Part shown: positions 23,930 to 36,374 of the stretch, in pieces
Layout of the letters: each line of letters begins with the position of its first letter
Position numbering within the stretch: the first letter of the stretch is position 1
Source: Macrotrachela quadricornifera
Taxonomy: Eukaryota; Rotifera; Eurotatoria; Philodinida; Philodinidae
DNA: 64,000 nucleotides
Direction of reading: 5' to 3'
Assembly (NCBI GenBank): GCA_022393335.1
Contig: JAJEKB010000494.1
Coordinates: 1-64,000, forward strand
Translations under genes and position numbers: made by a program
Notes under the pieces: model-generated
The model's database searches: none
Told to the model about the DNA's origin: nothing
The model's input: only the letters and a program-made list of their open reading frames with translations

Positions 23930-25020
23930 ATGACCAATGGATCATCATCAATGCAAAATCAATTAATTATAAAACCTCAAGAGAATGTTTCTGAAGATAT
24001 ATTATATTCTTCATCATGTCATATTTCTATGAATAAATCCAATATTGTTATATCACAAGAAAAAGAAAAACATTTATCAAAATGGTGTATTGATGATTTT
24101 AAAATTGGTCGACAATTGGGAGAAGGTTCATATTCAACTGTAATACTTGTTGAAGAAAAGAAAACCAATTTTCTTTGTGCATTAAAAGTAATTAAGGTAT
24201 TATAAATTAAAATCGAAATATATCTTAGATTTCTTATATACAAATAATTTTTACATATCTAAATAGAAATCACTTATTCAAAAATATCATCAAGAACATC
24301 AATTAATTCGTGAACTTGAAATTCATATGCGTTTATTTCATAAACATATATTACGCATGTATGATTTTTTTTTATGATTCAAATCGTATATATGTTATAC
24401 TTGAATATGCATCAAATCATACATTAGCATCATATTTAAAATTTCATAAATATTTAGATAATATTCAAACAGCAACATTTATTTATCAAATATCAGATGC
24501 ACTTAATTATTGTCATCGTTTAAAAATAATGCATAGAGATTTAAAACCAGAAAATATTCTTCTTGGACAATTTAATGAAATAAAATTAGCTGATTTTGGT
24601 CTTGCATTACATTGTCCAAGTTCAAGACGAATACAATATATTGGTACAATGGATTATATGGCACCTGAAGTTATTGAAAATGAAAATTTATTATTAGCAA
24701 TGCCATATGAAGAATCTATTGATATATGGAGTTTAGGTATAATAACATATGAATTACTTGTTGGTATAACACCATTTTATGATTTAAATATAAATATAAC
24801 AAAAAAACGTATTTTATCTTGTGATTATATTTTACCAGATAATCTTCATCAAGATGCAAAAAATTTTATTAAATATTTACTTAAATATAATAAAAATGAA
24901 CGTTTAAAATTATTAAATATATTTCAACATAATTTTATTGAAAAATTTGCAAAAAAAAATTTTCTTAATGAAACATTTCATTATTTTAATTCAATACATC
25001 AAAATAATAATGTCAGATGA
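23930..25020 (+). CDS. Aurora-like Ser/Thr kinase, altered activation loop, apparent frameshift
   Basis: Exon 1 starts at 23930 and exon 2 begins after the acceptor at about 24266. All core kinase motifs are present: FKIGRQLGEGSYSTV (glycine loop), ALKVIKK (catalytic lysine), HRDLKPENILL (catalytic loop), LADFGLALH (Mg-binding DFG) and MAPEVIE. The wording is closest to Aurora kinases: EHQLIRELEIHMRL, ILRMYDFFYDSNRIYVILEY, and ALHCPSSRR just before the activation site. Aurora kinases drive mitotic spindle and chromosome functions. In human Aurora A the loop reads SSRRTTLCGT with activating Thr288; here it reads SSRRIQYIGT, so both threonines are replaced. There is a short extra segment (NENLLLAMPY) after APE and no recognisable N-terminal degron. 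A run of nine T at about 24365-24373 shifts the frame by one base in the middle of this conserved stretch. It is either an assembly error or an inactivating lesion. Confidence 0.72.
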
Positions 25021-25101
25021 TTTTATTTGTTTGTTTGTTCGTTTTTTTTTTGAAGAATGTATTTTATAAATAAATTATTTTAGATAGTTTTCTTTTTATA
25101 A

Positions 25102-27875
25102 TTACCCGACTGGATCACATTGTTGAGCTACTGAATTCCATGCATAACCTGTTGAACATTTACATTGACTACTTTGACAACTTAAACCAACTCCTGCTGC
25201 TGTTAAACATTCAGTTGTTGATGAACATGCTCCTAGATAACTTTGTTTTGCTAGACAATAATTTGATGAACTTGACCAATACATAGTTGAGGCACATTGA
25301 CATTGTCCACCAACACATGAGAGAAGATTATATTCTTGACATTGAAAATTTTGTCCAGTTGTACATGAAGCTAAATAAGTACCTAAAGAAAAAATAAATA
25401 AATAAATAAGAAAAATAGGAATCTCTCTTTCTTTTTTTATTTCTTTACCCTTATCACGACACGATGTTGAATTCCACCATTGAGTACTTGTACAATTACA
25501 TAAACTATTAATACATGAAAGTGATTTTGTTTGATCACACATTGAATCAGGATAACATGAACTTGTATTACATTGTTGTTGCCAACTTTTGGCTGTATAA
25601 CATGAATCTTTACAATAATCAAAATATTGTGTTGTAGTACAAAGACATTGTTTAGTTGAACTACCACTTGGTGGAGTAAGACATTGAAGATTAGGACCAG
25701 GACCAGGCGTTAATGGCCAATTTCGACACATTGATGTTGAATTACATGGATATCTGAAAAGAAAAAGGCGAAAGTTTTTTTTCTTTTAAAAAAAAAGAAT
25801 TTCTAATTACGAATAATTTAATCGAGGTTCACACAATGTTCCATCCCAATATTTATCATAATAACAAGTACATAAACCAGAATTACATGTTATATAATTA
25901 TAGTCTCGACATTGATAAGATGATACACAAGTAAATGATGTTACATTATAATTAATTTTAGGTGTACAATAACCACTATATGTATTATTGAGAAAACCTG
26001 TCCAATAAAATGTATAATCTATAATAGATATAAAATAAATATTTTATTTTATCTATGAAATAAAATTTACTTGCACAATCACATATAGTTGCATTAAGTG
26101 CAGCACTTGGTTGACAACTAAGATATCCTCCATCATAACATTCATATGAAGTTGTACATGTTTGATTCCATAATTTTTTTAATACACATGTTGTTATATT
26201 TGCATTCCAATAATGATTTGTTGGACAAGCACATGTATTATTCCAAATACCTGATGTTGGACATGTTAGGTTTTGATAGGCAAGACATTGAGCATTTAAT
26301 GTACATTGTCCACCAATAGATCGACGTCGAACACATTGTGAACCATCCCATATATAATCAGTTGTATTACATGTACATGTATATGAAGCTGTATTACAAT
26401 ATAATGAAAGTGTACTATCACATTGAAGTGAACTAGTACATGCTGAACCAGATTGAAATTTTGGTGTACATTTTGTTGAATTATACCAATATCTATCTGA
26501 ACATTGACATGTTCCAGGAGTTGTAGCTGTTGAACAAGAAAGAGATAGATTAGTTGAACATTGATAAGAAAATGAACAAGTTGCATTAATAGGTAATTGA
26601 GGTTGACTAAATTAAGAAAGAAAATAAAAAGAATATTAATAAATTGTTTTTTTTTTCTTACCAAGTTTGATTTGCTGACCACCAGTATTGATTACTTAAA
26701 CAATCACATGTTCCTAAACACATCATAAAATTATTTTTATAGGATTTCATTATAAAATACCAACCAGTAGTAGGTGACCATGTAGAACATTCTAGACCAC
26801 TAGTTGCATTATTACACCAATAAGTACTAAAACATTGATCACCATATACTCGTTTATTTTCACAATATTCTAAAGATATATAAATATTTTATTTTTATCT
26901 AGAAATTTTTATTTTTACCATTATTCCAAAATTGAGTTGAATTACAATTACAACGACCATTCATACATGTTAAAAAATCATTTATATCACATTCACTATT
27001 TGATGTACATGTACTATTAAAAGATTTTAGATTTGAACATTGATCACCTGTCCAATATCTATTTAAAAAAAAAAAAAGCTTTTATTCTTACAAAAAGAAA
27101 TGCTCTTTTTTTTCATCAAAAAGATATTACCGATAACTTGAACACCAACAAAGTTTATCAGTATATGATCCAATAGTTACATCCATACATAAAAGATATG
27201 CTAATGAATTACATTGACTTTGTGACGTACAACTTCGATTGTATGTTCGTTGTGGTTCACATCGAAGACCATTCCAATATTGAACTGAACTACATGAACA
27301 TTTACCTGCTGTACATTGAAGACCGAGAATTGATTTACAATCACGATTTTCTAAACAACTTTGACCAATGCTAACTTTTGATTCTTTATAAACAAATACA
27401 ACGCAAAATGTAACAATAAGAAGAATAATGACAAAATTAGCAATTAATAATATAAGACCACGAGACATTTCACATGTTTTACTCCATACAGATTGTGGCT
27501 TAATAGGTGGTTGATCAATCTCAAATTCATGTATTTCACCATCTTCCATGTCATAATTATTCGTAACATAATTGACAATATCGTGTTCATTCTATTTTTA
27601 TATAAATTAAATTATATTTTATAAAAAAAAAAGGTAATTAAAATAAAAAAATTAAAATTTCATACCACTTTGCCTTTTCTTATTTTTGGCGCATTAGCAA
27701 ACTTATCACCATCATCAGATATAGCAGGTGAACTTTTTACTTGATCTTTAATAGTATTAGCCGATCTATTATTAGTTGGTACATTACGATCATTATCACC
27801 ATCATCAGATATACCTGTTAAAGATCTTGCTAATTTATTATCGAATGGTGCAATACTATTGTATTTGAAAGACAT
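25102..27875 (-). CDS. Large Cys-rich single-pass membrane protein with EB-like modules
   Basis: A multi-exon minus-strand gene. Exon 1 (27875-27666) encodes a hydrophilic, Asp/Ser/Asn-rich tail with an internal repeat (ISDDGDN..., then ISDDGDK...). Exon 2 (from 27591) carries one strong transmembrane segment, GLILLIANFVIILLIVTFCV, with no signal peptide before it, so a type II topology is likely. The rest is a long series of about 40-50-residue modules with regular cysteines, e.g. GQSCLENRDCKSILGLQC, then GKCSCSSVQYWNGLRC, repeated roughly ten times. The pattern (Cys-rich, 'W-x-x-x-x-C' ends, 'C-x-C' in the middle) resembles EB-type or EGF-like extracellular modules. Ligand and role are unknown. 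The stop at 25102 faces the Aurora-like kinase stop only 81 bases away, so the two genes are convergent. I have not proven every splice. Confidence 0.65.
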
Positions 27876-28480
27876 AGTCTGTTTGATATCTTACGTCTCT
27901 CTCTTGCAAAAAAATTTTTTCAACTGTTTTCGTTGTTTTATATGCTCGCTTTTATTTCTTTCTTTTTTAATTCCATTTATTGTTTTGTATACCAATTTTT
28001 TAGTATAGAATGTTTTTATATGTAAAACATTTGTTGATGCATTAGAGATTATTTAATCCCATCTATTGTTTATTTCTTCTGAATACAATATGCTTACAGA
28101 AGTTCATTTAGTTTTGAAAACAGCGAGAAAAAAAATCACATGAAATTGAAGTTTTTGTCAAGAGTAGTACTCCCTCTTTTTTGACAATTTCTAGAGCTCG
28201 AAGATGATAACACCAATTGGGCTGAAAACTTTTTTGGAGACACCTGCAACTGTATCTCAGAGATGGTTTTGAGCTTTTTCAAGAATCTGAGATTCTTTGT
28301 TTCTATAAAAACAATACGTAACGATTTTTGCCAAAACCAGGTTTTTGTTATTCAGAACTCTATAAATTCGGATGGAAACATTACACCGAAAAGCAGCTGA
28401 TCCTACTTCTGGGTAATACTTCGAAGTATCTGTGGTAAAAATTTCAGCTCGATCGGACGAAGTTAAAGGGAGATTGTAGG
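27876..28480. other. Intergenic and probable outer part of a decayed transposon
   Basis: No coding segment is visible. The second half (from about 28150) differs in texture from the AT-rich background and probably belongs to the Mutator-like element beside it. I cannot place its outer end. Confidence 0.35.
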
Positions 28481-28895
28481 TGTGGCAATTCAGTGCTTTG
28501 TATGAAAAACTAGTTTTGAGAAAAACGTAAAAAAAGTTTGAGGAGTGTATTTTTTGATCAAGAAAATTTGAAAGTTGTTTTTTAACAATTTTATGAGCAA
28601 TTTTTTATGACGAATCTGATGATCATATCGAGAGACATGCGCTGTGTACATTAGCGGTATCTATTGAATCAGTCATCGGATGGAGTATAGAAAAATGTCG
28701 GATGATTCATGATCAGCTTGTATAACAAATTCTTTTTTACGTAAAACATAATAAAAATAACATAAAATGTCAGCAAGGACGAGAATAAAATTAACTACAG
28801 AAATTAATAATGAAGAAAAAGAGATATCAATAAATTTATTCAAGCTACAGAAACAAAGGTACGAAAATGCTAAATCTGTACTGAAAAAACATCTT

Positions 28896-30440
28896 TTAGT
28901 CAGCAATTCCAGCGCCGTATCTATATGAATCGTTTTTGTGTGAGTTTTGCTTCTTTTTGAAGCCTTTCAAAACGATTTTTTCGTCATTAATCAAGTCGAA
29001 GAAGAGGATGGAATGATTAATGTTCTGTTATCCGTTCATGATCGATTCTTTTTGAATATTCTAAGTGGAGCACTGTTTATGGAAGCAACGGTGACGATCA
29101 TTCACCACTTCACCGGTAACCGGTATGGACGGGTAACCGTTTCACCTGTAACCGGCATAGACCGGTAACCGTTACACTGGTTACCTGTATAGACAGGTAA
29201 ATGTTGCACCAGTTACCGGTATACACAAGAACCATTGCACCGGTTACCGGTATACACGGGAACTAGTCGACCAGTTATCGTCACCATTGCATCTCTAGTA
29301 CTGTTTACAGCAATATCAAATGATTTATAAATAGGAATATAACCAATATATCTTTCATTATAAATTATTATAGCCAAATTTGTTGCAGTTGAAATTTGTT
29401 TTCAAGTATGATATTTTTTTTACTACAGATTGATCAAATGATTCAATGAAAACTCTCATTAGCATTAGTTGTTTCCCCATTTAATACTTGACCGAGAGAT
29501 TCATCAAAACATAAATCATCATAGGTCGGCTTGATAGCAGTACAAACAGCAGGAGGAAGCGAATGTAATCCATGTTTGTAATCAAAATCAAGGTATAATT
29601 TAGAATGAGCAGGATCGCAGAGACCGTGTATAGGATTGTCATCTGTAGTTGACATGTGAAACCAAGTCACCCATGTATCTTGTTTCATTTTTTCTAAATC
29701 ATTATTATTATTGTGTCATTTATATAAAAAAAAAGATTCAGATTCAATATATTATCATTTCAATTATTGTGAAAAAAACGATACCTCATCTTCTTTCACC
29801 ACCAATAGTCTTATTATCATAAAGAGATATTCTTCCATACTCTTTTTCTTTATGTTAGATAAACGTGTTTTCATTCGCTCTGAAAAATGTTTGATGCATT
29901 GTTTTCTTTCAATAAATTCCCATACGGTTTTGATTGTGAAATACTAATATCGTTTTTTGTATTACCATCTGCGATGTATGTCGTATAGCATAGATTATGT
30001 TTCAGTATTGATCGATCAAACATTGTAACCATCTAGATAATGAACAAGAAGTATAGAAAAAGAATATGAAAAATCACTTACTGCAGCTCTTTCCATTCCA
30101 CCAGTACTGCCTTCGTAATTAGCTTCATAACCATACTTCAGATGTTCTTCGAGTAGTTTTGAATATAATTCATCATCAGATTTCTTGACAGCCAGTAATC
30201 CAGAATATTCTGAACAATGATGGCTCAATACCTCATAATCAAGAACTTTTGGTGGGTCTGCTAAATTAATAATAGTTCCTACACCATGCAAAAATGAATA
30301 GCTTTGCGTCAACCAAATACCATCAATAGACACAATAACATCATCACTTTTGTCGTACTTGCGTGCTTTATTGGCAGCTACTTCTGTACTCTATTCAGCT
30401 ATCGACTGAATCGATGTAGATAAAAGATTTTCATATCGCT
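28896..30440 (-). pseudogene. Mutator-like transposase relic
   Basis: Read on the minus strand, conserved pieces appear in the correct order but in different frames. They are VSIDGIWLTQSYSFLHGVGT, KVLDYEVLSHHC, YEGSTGGMERAA, then after a plausible 67-base intron FDRSILKHNLCYTTYIADGN, then KHFSERMKTRL, LPPAVCTAIKPTYDDL with TTNANESF, a block ISTATNLAIIIYNE, and a terminal YRYGAGIAD before a stop at 28896. This order fits the large metazoan Mutator-like transposase family, whose hallmarks are DGTWQ-like, NYEGSSGGME-like and C-terminal YGAGAF-like motifs. Lesions include a stop before ANKARKYDKSDD, a frameshift near the KRM motif, a break after NESFH, and a 205-base insertion at 29086-29290. It cannot encode a working enzyme. 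Confidence 0.65.
29086..29290. repeat. Palindromic ACCGGTTACCGGT-type tandem array with inverted ends
   Basis: About five degenerate copies of a roughly 32-base unit containing CACCGGTTACCGGTAT and relatives, many themselves palindromic. The array is bounded by GCAACGGTGACGAT (29086-29099) and ATCGTCACCATTGC (29277-29290), which are inverted copies of each other with one mismatch. It is more GC-rich than its surroundings and interrupts the transposase relic. Confidence 0.75.
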
Positions 30441-30882
30441 TTTATAATTCAATTTGAACAGGTGATAAAATACTCATAGCTCCCAAAAACTTTTGATGTC
30501 CTCGTCATTGAACCCCGATAAGGGTCCAGCAAGTCAAAGAAAAAAAAAACGAGATTTATAGACGTCTGTGAGAAACTATTGAAACCAATAAAAGAAAGAA
30601 AGATTCTATCGAAAAATGCGTTTCTGGTTTCGTTGAATATCCTGCTATAATCGTTCAACTTCTTCGTGCTTGCTTTCCGAGTCCCGAAGTAGACATATTT
30701 TTACTTACTTCTACTAAATATGATATGAAAGACTTCATCAAATATATATACATCTTCATTAAATTTACCTCTTTGTTTAGAAACACAGAAGAAGAGCTAG
30801 TCATAGTGTAGCAACAGAACGTGAATAGAGACAAGTAAATGAATAAAGTGCCTCTTTCGAACGGCATATAAATATATCAAAA

Positions 30883-30912
30883 GCTCTCTTCGTGCGTGCG
30901 TGCGTGCATGCA
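30883..30912. repeat. GTGC microsatellite
   Basis: A short CGTG/CGTGCGTGCATG run of tetranucleotide repeats. It lies near the outer part of the decayed transposon and has no evident function. Confidence 0.6.
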
Positions 30913-31269
30913 TACTTCGTGGCAGAACGAAAAAATAACAGTACCTTTTACATTCCATGTGACTAGTTTTTCATACAATGCTTTATCCTATGCCAGATAC
31001 GCCTTATCATATATTTAATCAAATTCTTAATTGACTGACTAGTGTAAGAATGAAGAATAAAATTTTTTTTTATGTTTTCATCAGATAATGAAATTTTGAC
31101 AATTTTTGAAAAATTAGTGTTTCGTAAAAATGAACAAAAAAATCATTTTTTAAAAAATTTTTACTATAAAAGAGAAGGCTAACCTAAAACATATAAATAT
31201 AAAGCGGTTTTCTATGTGTCATTGAATGTTGAAAAGAAAAAAGAATATTGATTTATTCCAGATGATATT

Positions 31270-34034
31270 TTGAATATGCATAATATATCTACTTCAAACG
31301 ACGAAACTGATAATGATCAAGAAAATATACAGTTATCTAATTCAGAAGAGTGTACATCTCGAAATCTTCGACTTCAATCCTTTATTAATCGTTATGGAGT
31401 TGATAAACCACAATTATCAACTATTGATCATATTAAACATCATGTCAGAAAACAATGTGCTTCCTTAAGTTTTCTAAGCTGTCTTAATGCATTCTTGGAT
31501 TTAATACCACTTCTTCGTTGTTTAAAAGAATATAATATTCGTAAAAATTTATTTGGAGATATTATTGCTGGTATAACAGTAGCAATCATGCATATACCAC
31601 AAGGTAAACAAATAAATAGTTTCTAGAAAAAAAAAATATTACTTTTTTTTAAATGTAAGAATAGGTATGGCTTATGGTGTTCTTACAACATTACCACCTA
31701 TTTATGGTAAATAAATATTTTTGATATAAATTAAAATTATTTTTCTTTTTCTTTTTTTGTTTAGGGTTGTATGTTTCATTTTTTCCTGTCATTATTTATA
31801 TGATTTTTGGAACATGTCCACATTTATCTTTTGGTAAATATAGCTTTATTTAATGATAATTTAATAAATTTTATGCTAGGAACATTTGCTGTTATATCAT
31901 TAATGACAGCACAAGCTATTGAAGGTGTAGTATATCCATCAAAAGATATCATAAATAATAATATAACATCGTCAAATTTCACTGAATCGAATTCATTATT
32001 ACTGGATGAAAAAATTAGTACAGCTATTACACTTGCTCTTCTTGTTGGAATTATTCAAGTAAGTTTTAATAATTAATGAAAATAAAAATCTTATTTTATT
32101 TTTATATTTATTTATGCTTAGTTATTATTATCGTTTTTACGTCTTGGTTTTTTAACTGTTTATTTAACTGAACCATTTATAAGTGGTTTTACAACAGGTG
32201 CTGCTATGCATGTTTTTACAAGTCAAATTCCATCCATATTTGGTTTGAAAACTCCACGTGGAATACAGGGAGCATTTAAATTACCTAAATTTTATATAAA
32301 ATTAATTGGTTTATTAATTCATAAGATTAATTTAATATCAACAACAATTGGTATTATATCTATTATTATTCTATATATTGCTAAATATTTAAATGAACGT
32401 TATAAATCAAAAATTCGTATTGTACTTCCATGTGAATTAATTTTAGTATGTTATTAATTAAAATAATATTTATTTATTTAATAATTAATTATTTAGGTTA
32501 TTATTGGAACAATAGTATCACATTTTACACAACTTTATCCAAAATATAATGTATCAATAGTAGGTGAAATTAAACGAGGTTTACCATCACCAATGTTTCC
32601 TTCATTAAATTATATAAATCAATTAATTGTACCAGCTATAACAATTGCTGCTGTTAGTTTATCTATATCAATATCAATGGCAAAAATGTTTAGTCGAAAA
32701 CATGGTTATAAAGTCAGTTCAAATCAAGTATGTTATTAAAAAAAATAAATATAATAAAATTAATTTTTATTTAAATTAGGAATTATTAGCATATGGAATG
32801 TCAAATATAATTTCATCATTTTTTCAATGTTATCCAAGTGCTGGCTCATTAAGTCGTTCAGTTGTACAAGAAGGTAGTGGAGGAAAAACTCTTTTAATTG
32901 GTGGATTTTCTTCTATTGTTTTGGGTTCAGTTATTATTGCATTAACTCCACTTTTTCGTTCATTACCTATGACTTGTTTAGCTGCAATTATTATTGTTAA
33001 TTTAAAAAGTCTTTTTTTTCAAATGAAAGATTTTATTTTTTATTTTCAAACAAGTTTATTAGAATGTGTATGTAAAAGAAAAAGAGAACGAAAAAAAAAC
33101 ATTATTTTATTTCTATAATAGGTTTTATGGACAATGACATTTATTTTTGTTATTTTATTTGATGTTGATATTGGTCTATATGTTGGTATATGTACATCAT
33201 TTATTATTAATACAATACGAACACAAAAGTAAATAGATTATTATTGATAATTATTGAATAATTTTTCTTTTTTAATAATAGACCTCGATTTGTTACACTT
33301 GGTCAAGTTGATAAAACTGGTCTTTATAAAAATATTGTTTATTTTCCACTAGTAAACTAAAATTCGTTTTTTTTCTATTTATATATTAATTTATCTATAA
33401 TATATTTAGGCATGTCAATATTTTAAAATAAAAATTCTTCGTTTTGATGAATCACTTTATGCTTGTAATGCACCATTTTTTAAAAGAAAATTTTATGAAC
33501 TTATTGATATACATCTTGAACACACACCAATAATTCCTTGTAGAACAAAGATAAAAAATAATAATAAAAAAGAACCAACATATAAATATGTTATACTTGA
33601 ATGTTCACCATTTAATTATATAGATACAGTTGGTGTTAAATTATTAATTCAAGTATGTATATAAAATAAATAATTTTTGTAATATTTTATATTCTTTTAT
33701 AGATATTTCATGATTTAAAAAAACGAGGAATTATACTGTATTTCAGTGAATGTCGATGTAAGTTAAACAAAAAGATATTTATGATAAGTAGTTTACTTTT
33801 ATTTTTAGTTGAAGTTCGTCATACATTAGACTTAATGGAATTTTATGAGAAAACAGAATCTCATATAATTTATGTAACAACACATGATGCAGTCACAGCA
33901 GCTTTAAATGCACTAAATAATGGTATTAGTTTCTTTTTTTGCTTATTTAGATATAGTATTATCTCTTTTATATTTTCTTTTTAGAATCAATTAATAGTGA
34001 TAAAGCAATTTTATCAGTAGAAAATCAAGTATAA
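31270..34034 (+). CDS. SLC26-family anion (sulfate) transporter with STAS domain
   Basis: About ten or more exons giving a full-length transporter. A cytosolic N-terminus leads into NLFGDIIAGITVAIMHIPQG and the family signature MAYGVLTTLPPIYGLYVSFF, then GTCPHLSFGTFAVISLMT. Further membrane segments include LGFLTVYLTEPFISGFTTGA, and the core motif CYPSAGSLSRSVVQEGSGGK follows. The cytosolic STAS domain contains YKYVILECSPFNYIDTVGVK and DLKKRGIILYFSEC. SLC26 proteins exchange sulfate, chloride, bicarbonate, oxalate or iodide at the plasma membrane. The serine-rich GSLSRS stretch matches the substrate-site region of the family. The exact substrate and orthologue (A5/A6 or A2/A1-like) cannot be told by eye. 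The start ATG at 31270 could be replaced by 31276. Introns are 45-65 bases. No damage seen. Confidence 0.9.
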
Positions 34035-35230
34035 ACTTTTATTTTAGTTACATATTTTTTTTTTTGTAATTTTTTGTTTATAATCATTTATATTATTACT
34101 ATAGAACAGTTTGAATAAATAGAACATTTATTGACATACTATGACAGATGATTTACATAATATTACCATTTATAGCCATCAATATTAATAATAGCCGTAG
34201 TAAAAAATATACGATGATTATTTCCGCATGAGATCGATCCTTTCAAGAATCGATGGTAATTATTCACATATGTGATTACTCTAAGAAATATTTTGTTTCA
34301 GAATATCAAATTGTCATAACATAGTATAGCATTTAATGCTCGATTTGTACTTTTGAAATACATTTTTTGATACTATTGTTTTTGAAAATTTCGAAAGAAT
34401 GGACGAAAAATATATAAATACCAACTAAACTGTGTTGTTATTGATGTATTTATTTAAAATCGGCTTGAAAAAATTGACAAAAACGTTAGAAATTGTTTGG
34501 AATTATATATGAGAAGTTGAACGAAACAACAAAAAAAAGATGCTGAAGAAATGAAAATATAGATAGATTAGGTAGTCGTTTATGAAACATATCATATAAT
34601 TAGTCGAGAATGACCATATTAATATCTATTAAAATTTTTTAATAAATTATAATAATTAATAATTATATTTGGTTTCAAATCATTCCTAAAGTAATGGTTC
34701 ATTCGTTTCATTACTGGTACTCTTCTATTCATTCATTTTTAACTTATACTAACAAATTGATGAATAAGAAAAAAGTAATTAAGATTCAAAAATATTTTGG
34801 CATTGTTTATTTACTGTGAATATTTTTCTTCGCTCGCAATTCTCTTTTTTGGTTTACGTATGTTTTAAATGAGTAAATTCATATGTACAGTTATCAAGTG
34901 ATTTATTTTCTTTCAAAATATATTTGCTTTAATAGAAAAGTTTGTTCGGTTGATTCATCAAGCAAATACATGTTTATTCATCCATTTTTAAAATTAATAG
35001 GAATTCGTTATTCTTAAAATAGCACAAGCAGTATGTGATGATATGCACTTTTTTCATTTTAAATTTACGAAGCCAAATAGTGGTAGAAACCAAATAATCA
35101 TTCATTACTACTATGACAGCGGCATATTTTTACAAGCACAGTTCGTTCTCTGAGCTGTTTGTTTGCGCAGAATAAAAACAAGTTACTGGTTGATGTGTTT
35201 TCGTGGGATGGTGGTGTCTTCAAATGAAAC
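34035..35230. other. Intergenic region upstream of trypsin 1
   Basis: No coding segment is visible. Near 34510-34570 the sequence weakly matches the upstream block found in three other places (about 38146, 54421 and 60014), sharing a GTTCAATGAAATAACAAAAA-like core. It is therefore probably the first copy of the duplicated trypsin unit. Confidence 0.45.
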
Positions 35231-35231
35231 G

Positions 35232-35239
35232 TTTATAAA
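35232..35239 (+). promoter_or_regulatory. TATA box of trypsin 1
   Basis: TTATAAAG lies about 40 bases before the ATG at 35275, suggesting transcription from roughly 35262 and a very short leader. Confidence 0.5.
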
Positions 35240-35274
35240 GGATTGAGAAAGAATAAATTCAGTTGATTCGAATC

Positions 35275-36374
35275 ATGCAAGTCATGAAAAAGAGTAATAA
35301 GTTGCAAATTCTGCTGATACTTATACTTAGTATCATTAGATCAAGTCATCAAGCTGTTTATACATGTGACTCAAATGCCGAATGTGGATGTTCAACTAAT
35401 TCAGCAACAGTAAATCGTATTGTTGGTGGTGAAGAGGCTAGACCAGCTACATGGGGTTGGGCTGTTTCTCTCTCAATAAGTGAAATATTTCTTTGTGGTG
35501 GATCGATTATATCAGATTCATGGATCGTCACAGCAGCACATTGTGTAGATAGTTTTTCAGCATCAGATGTTACTGTTTATGCTGGATCACTTAATGCATG
35601 GTCAGGCAGTCAAACTCGAAAGGGATTGCAGTTATATGTTCATTCAGAATATGACTCCGTAAGCAATGTAAATGATATTGCTCTATTGCGACTTGATTCT
35701 CCACTGTCAATGAGTGATCCTAATGTTAGTCAAATCTGTTTACCATCAGTTAGCGATGCAACACTTTCATCTGGTGAATGGCCACCAGTGGGAACATCTG
35801 TATGTATCCTCTCTTTTTTTAGAATTGATGTACAATCTTTTTCATAGCTCGTAGCTGTTGGATGGGGAAGAACGGCTCAATATGGTGACACATCAGAAGT
35901 GCTTCGACAAGTTACTGTACAGGCGGTACGTTACAATGCAACGACTTGTACTAGAATGTTTGATTGGCATGTACAATTTTGTGCAGGTATATCTGGTGGT
36001 GGTAAAGGTTAGTTTATTTATTTATCTTTTATTTTTTTCATTTTTTAATGCTTTCTACTTTCATTTTAGATACTTGTCAAGGTGATTCAGGTGGTCCATT
36101 AATGTGGTTTAATTCAAACAATCAATGGGAATTAGTTGGTATAACAAGTAATGGTATTGGATGTGCTCTACCAACTGATTCCGGTGTCTATACTCGGGTA
36201 GCTGCTTTTAAAGACTGGATGGATGCGATTATGGAAGATCCATTGCTAACCATGACCCCACCAATTACCACTTCATATACTCCAATTCCTTTACATGCAA
36301 ATACAGTTGCAACATCGATTTTTACTATGTTCTTCAGTGCTTTATTCACTTTGTCCGTTGCTTTTTTCTACTGA
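35275..36374 (+). CDS. Trypsin-like serine protease 1, secreted and probably membrane-anchored
   Basis: Three exons: 35275-35799, 35848-36007 and 36070-36374. There is a signal peptide ([17 protein letters not shown]), then a short Cys-containing propeptide ([20 protein letters not shown]) and the activation site R|IVGGEEA. The catalytic triad is intact: TAAHC (His), NDIALL (Asp) and GDSGGP (Ser). The Asp that opens DTCQGDSGG corresponds to chymotrypsin position 189 and predicts cleavage after Lys or Arg. After the protease domain comes a Thr/Pro-rich linker and a hydrophobic C-terminal end ([20 protein letters not shown]), which suggests a GPI anchor or a membrane-embedded tail as in prostasin-type proteases. 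The first ATG in frame at 35275 is used. Trypsin 2 is a close paralogue with the same exon structure. Digestive or defence roles are both possible. Confidence 0.9.

Larger units (their letters stand above)
28495..30981 (-). mobile_element. Decayed Mutator-like DNA transposon
   Basis: Defined by two things. First, a transposase relic (28896 to about 30440) lies on the minus strand. Second, a 20-base segment at 28495-28514 (GCTTTGTATGAAAAACTAGT) matches the reverse complement of 30962-30981 at 19 of 20 positions, which could be part of the terminal inverted repeats. True ends and a target duplication were not found, so the coordinates are a minimum. Confidence 0.5.
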
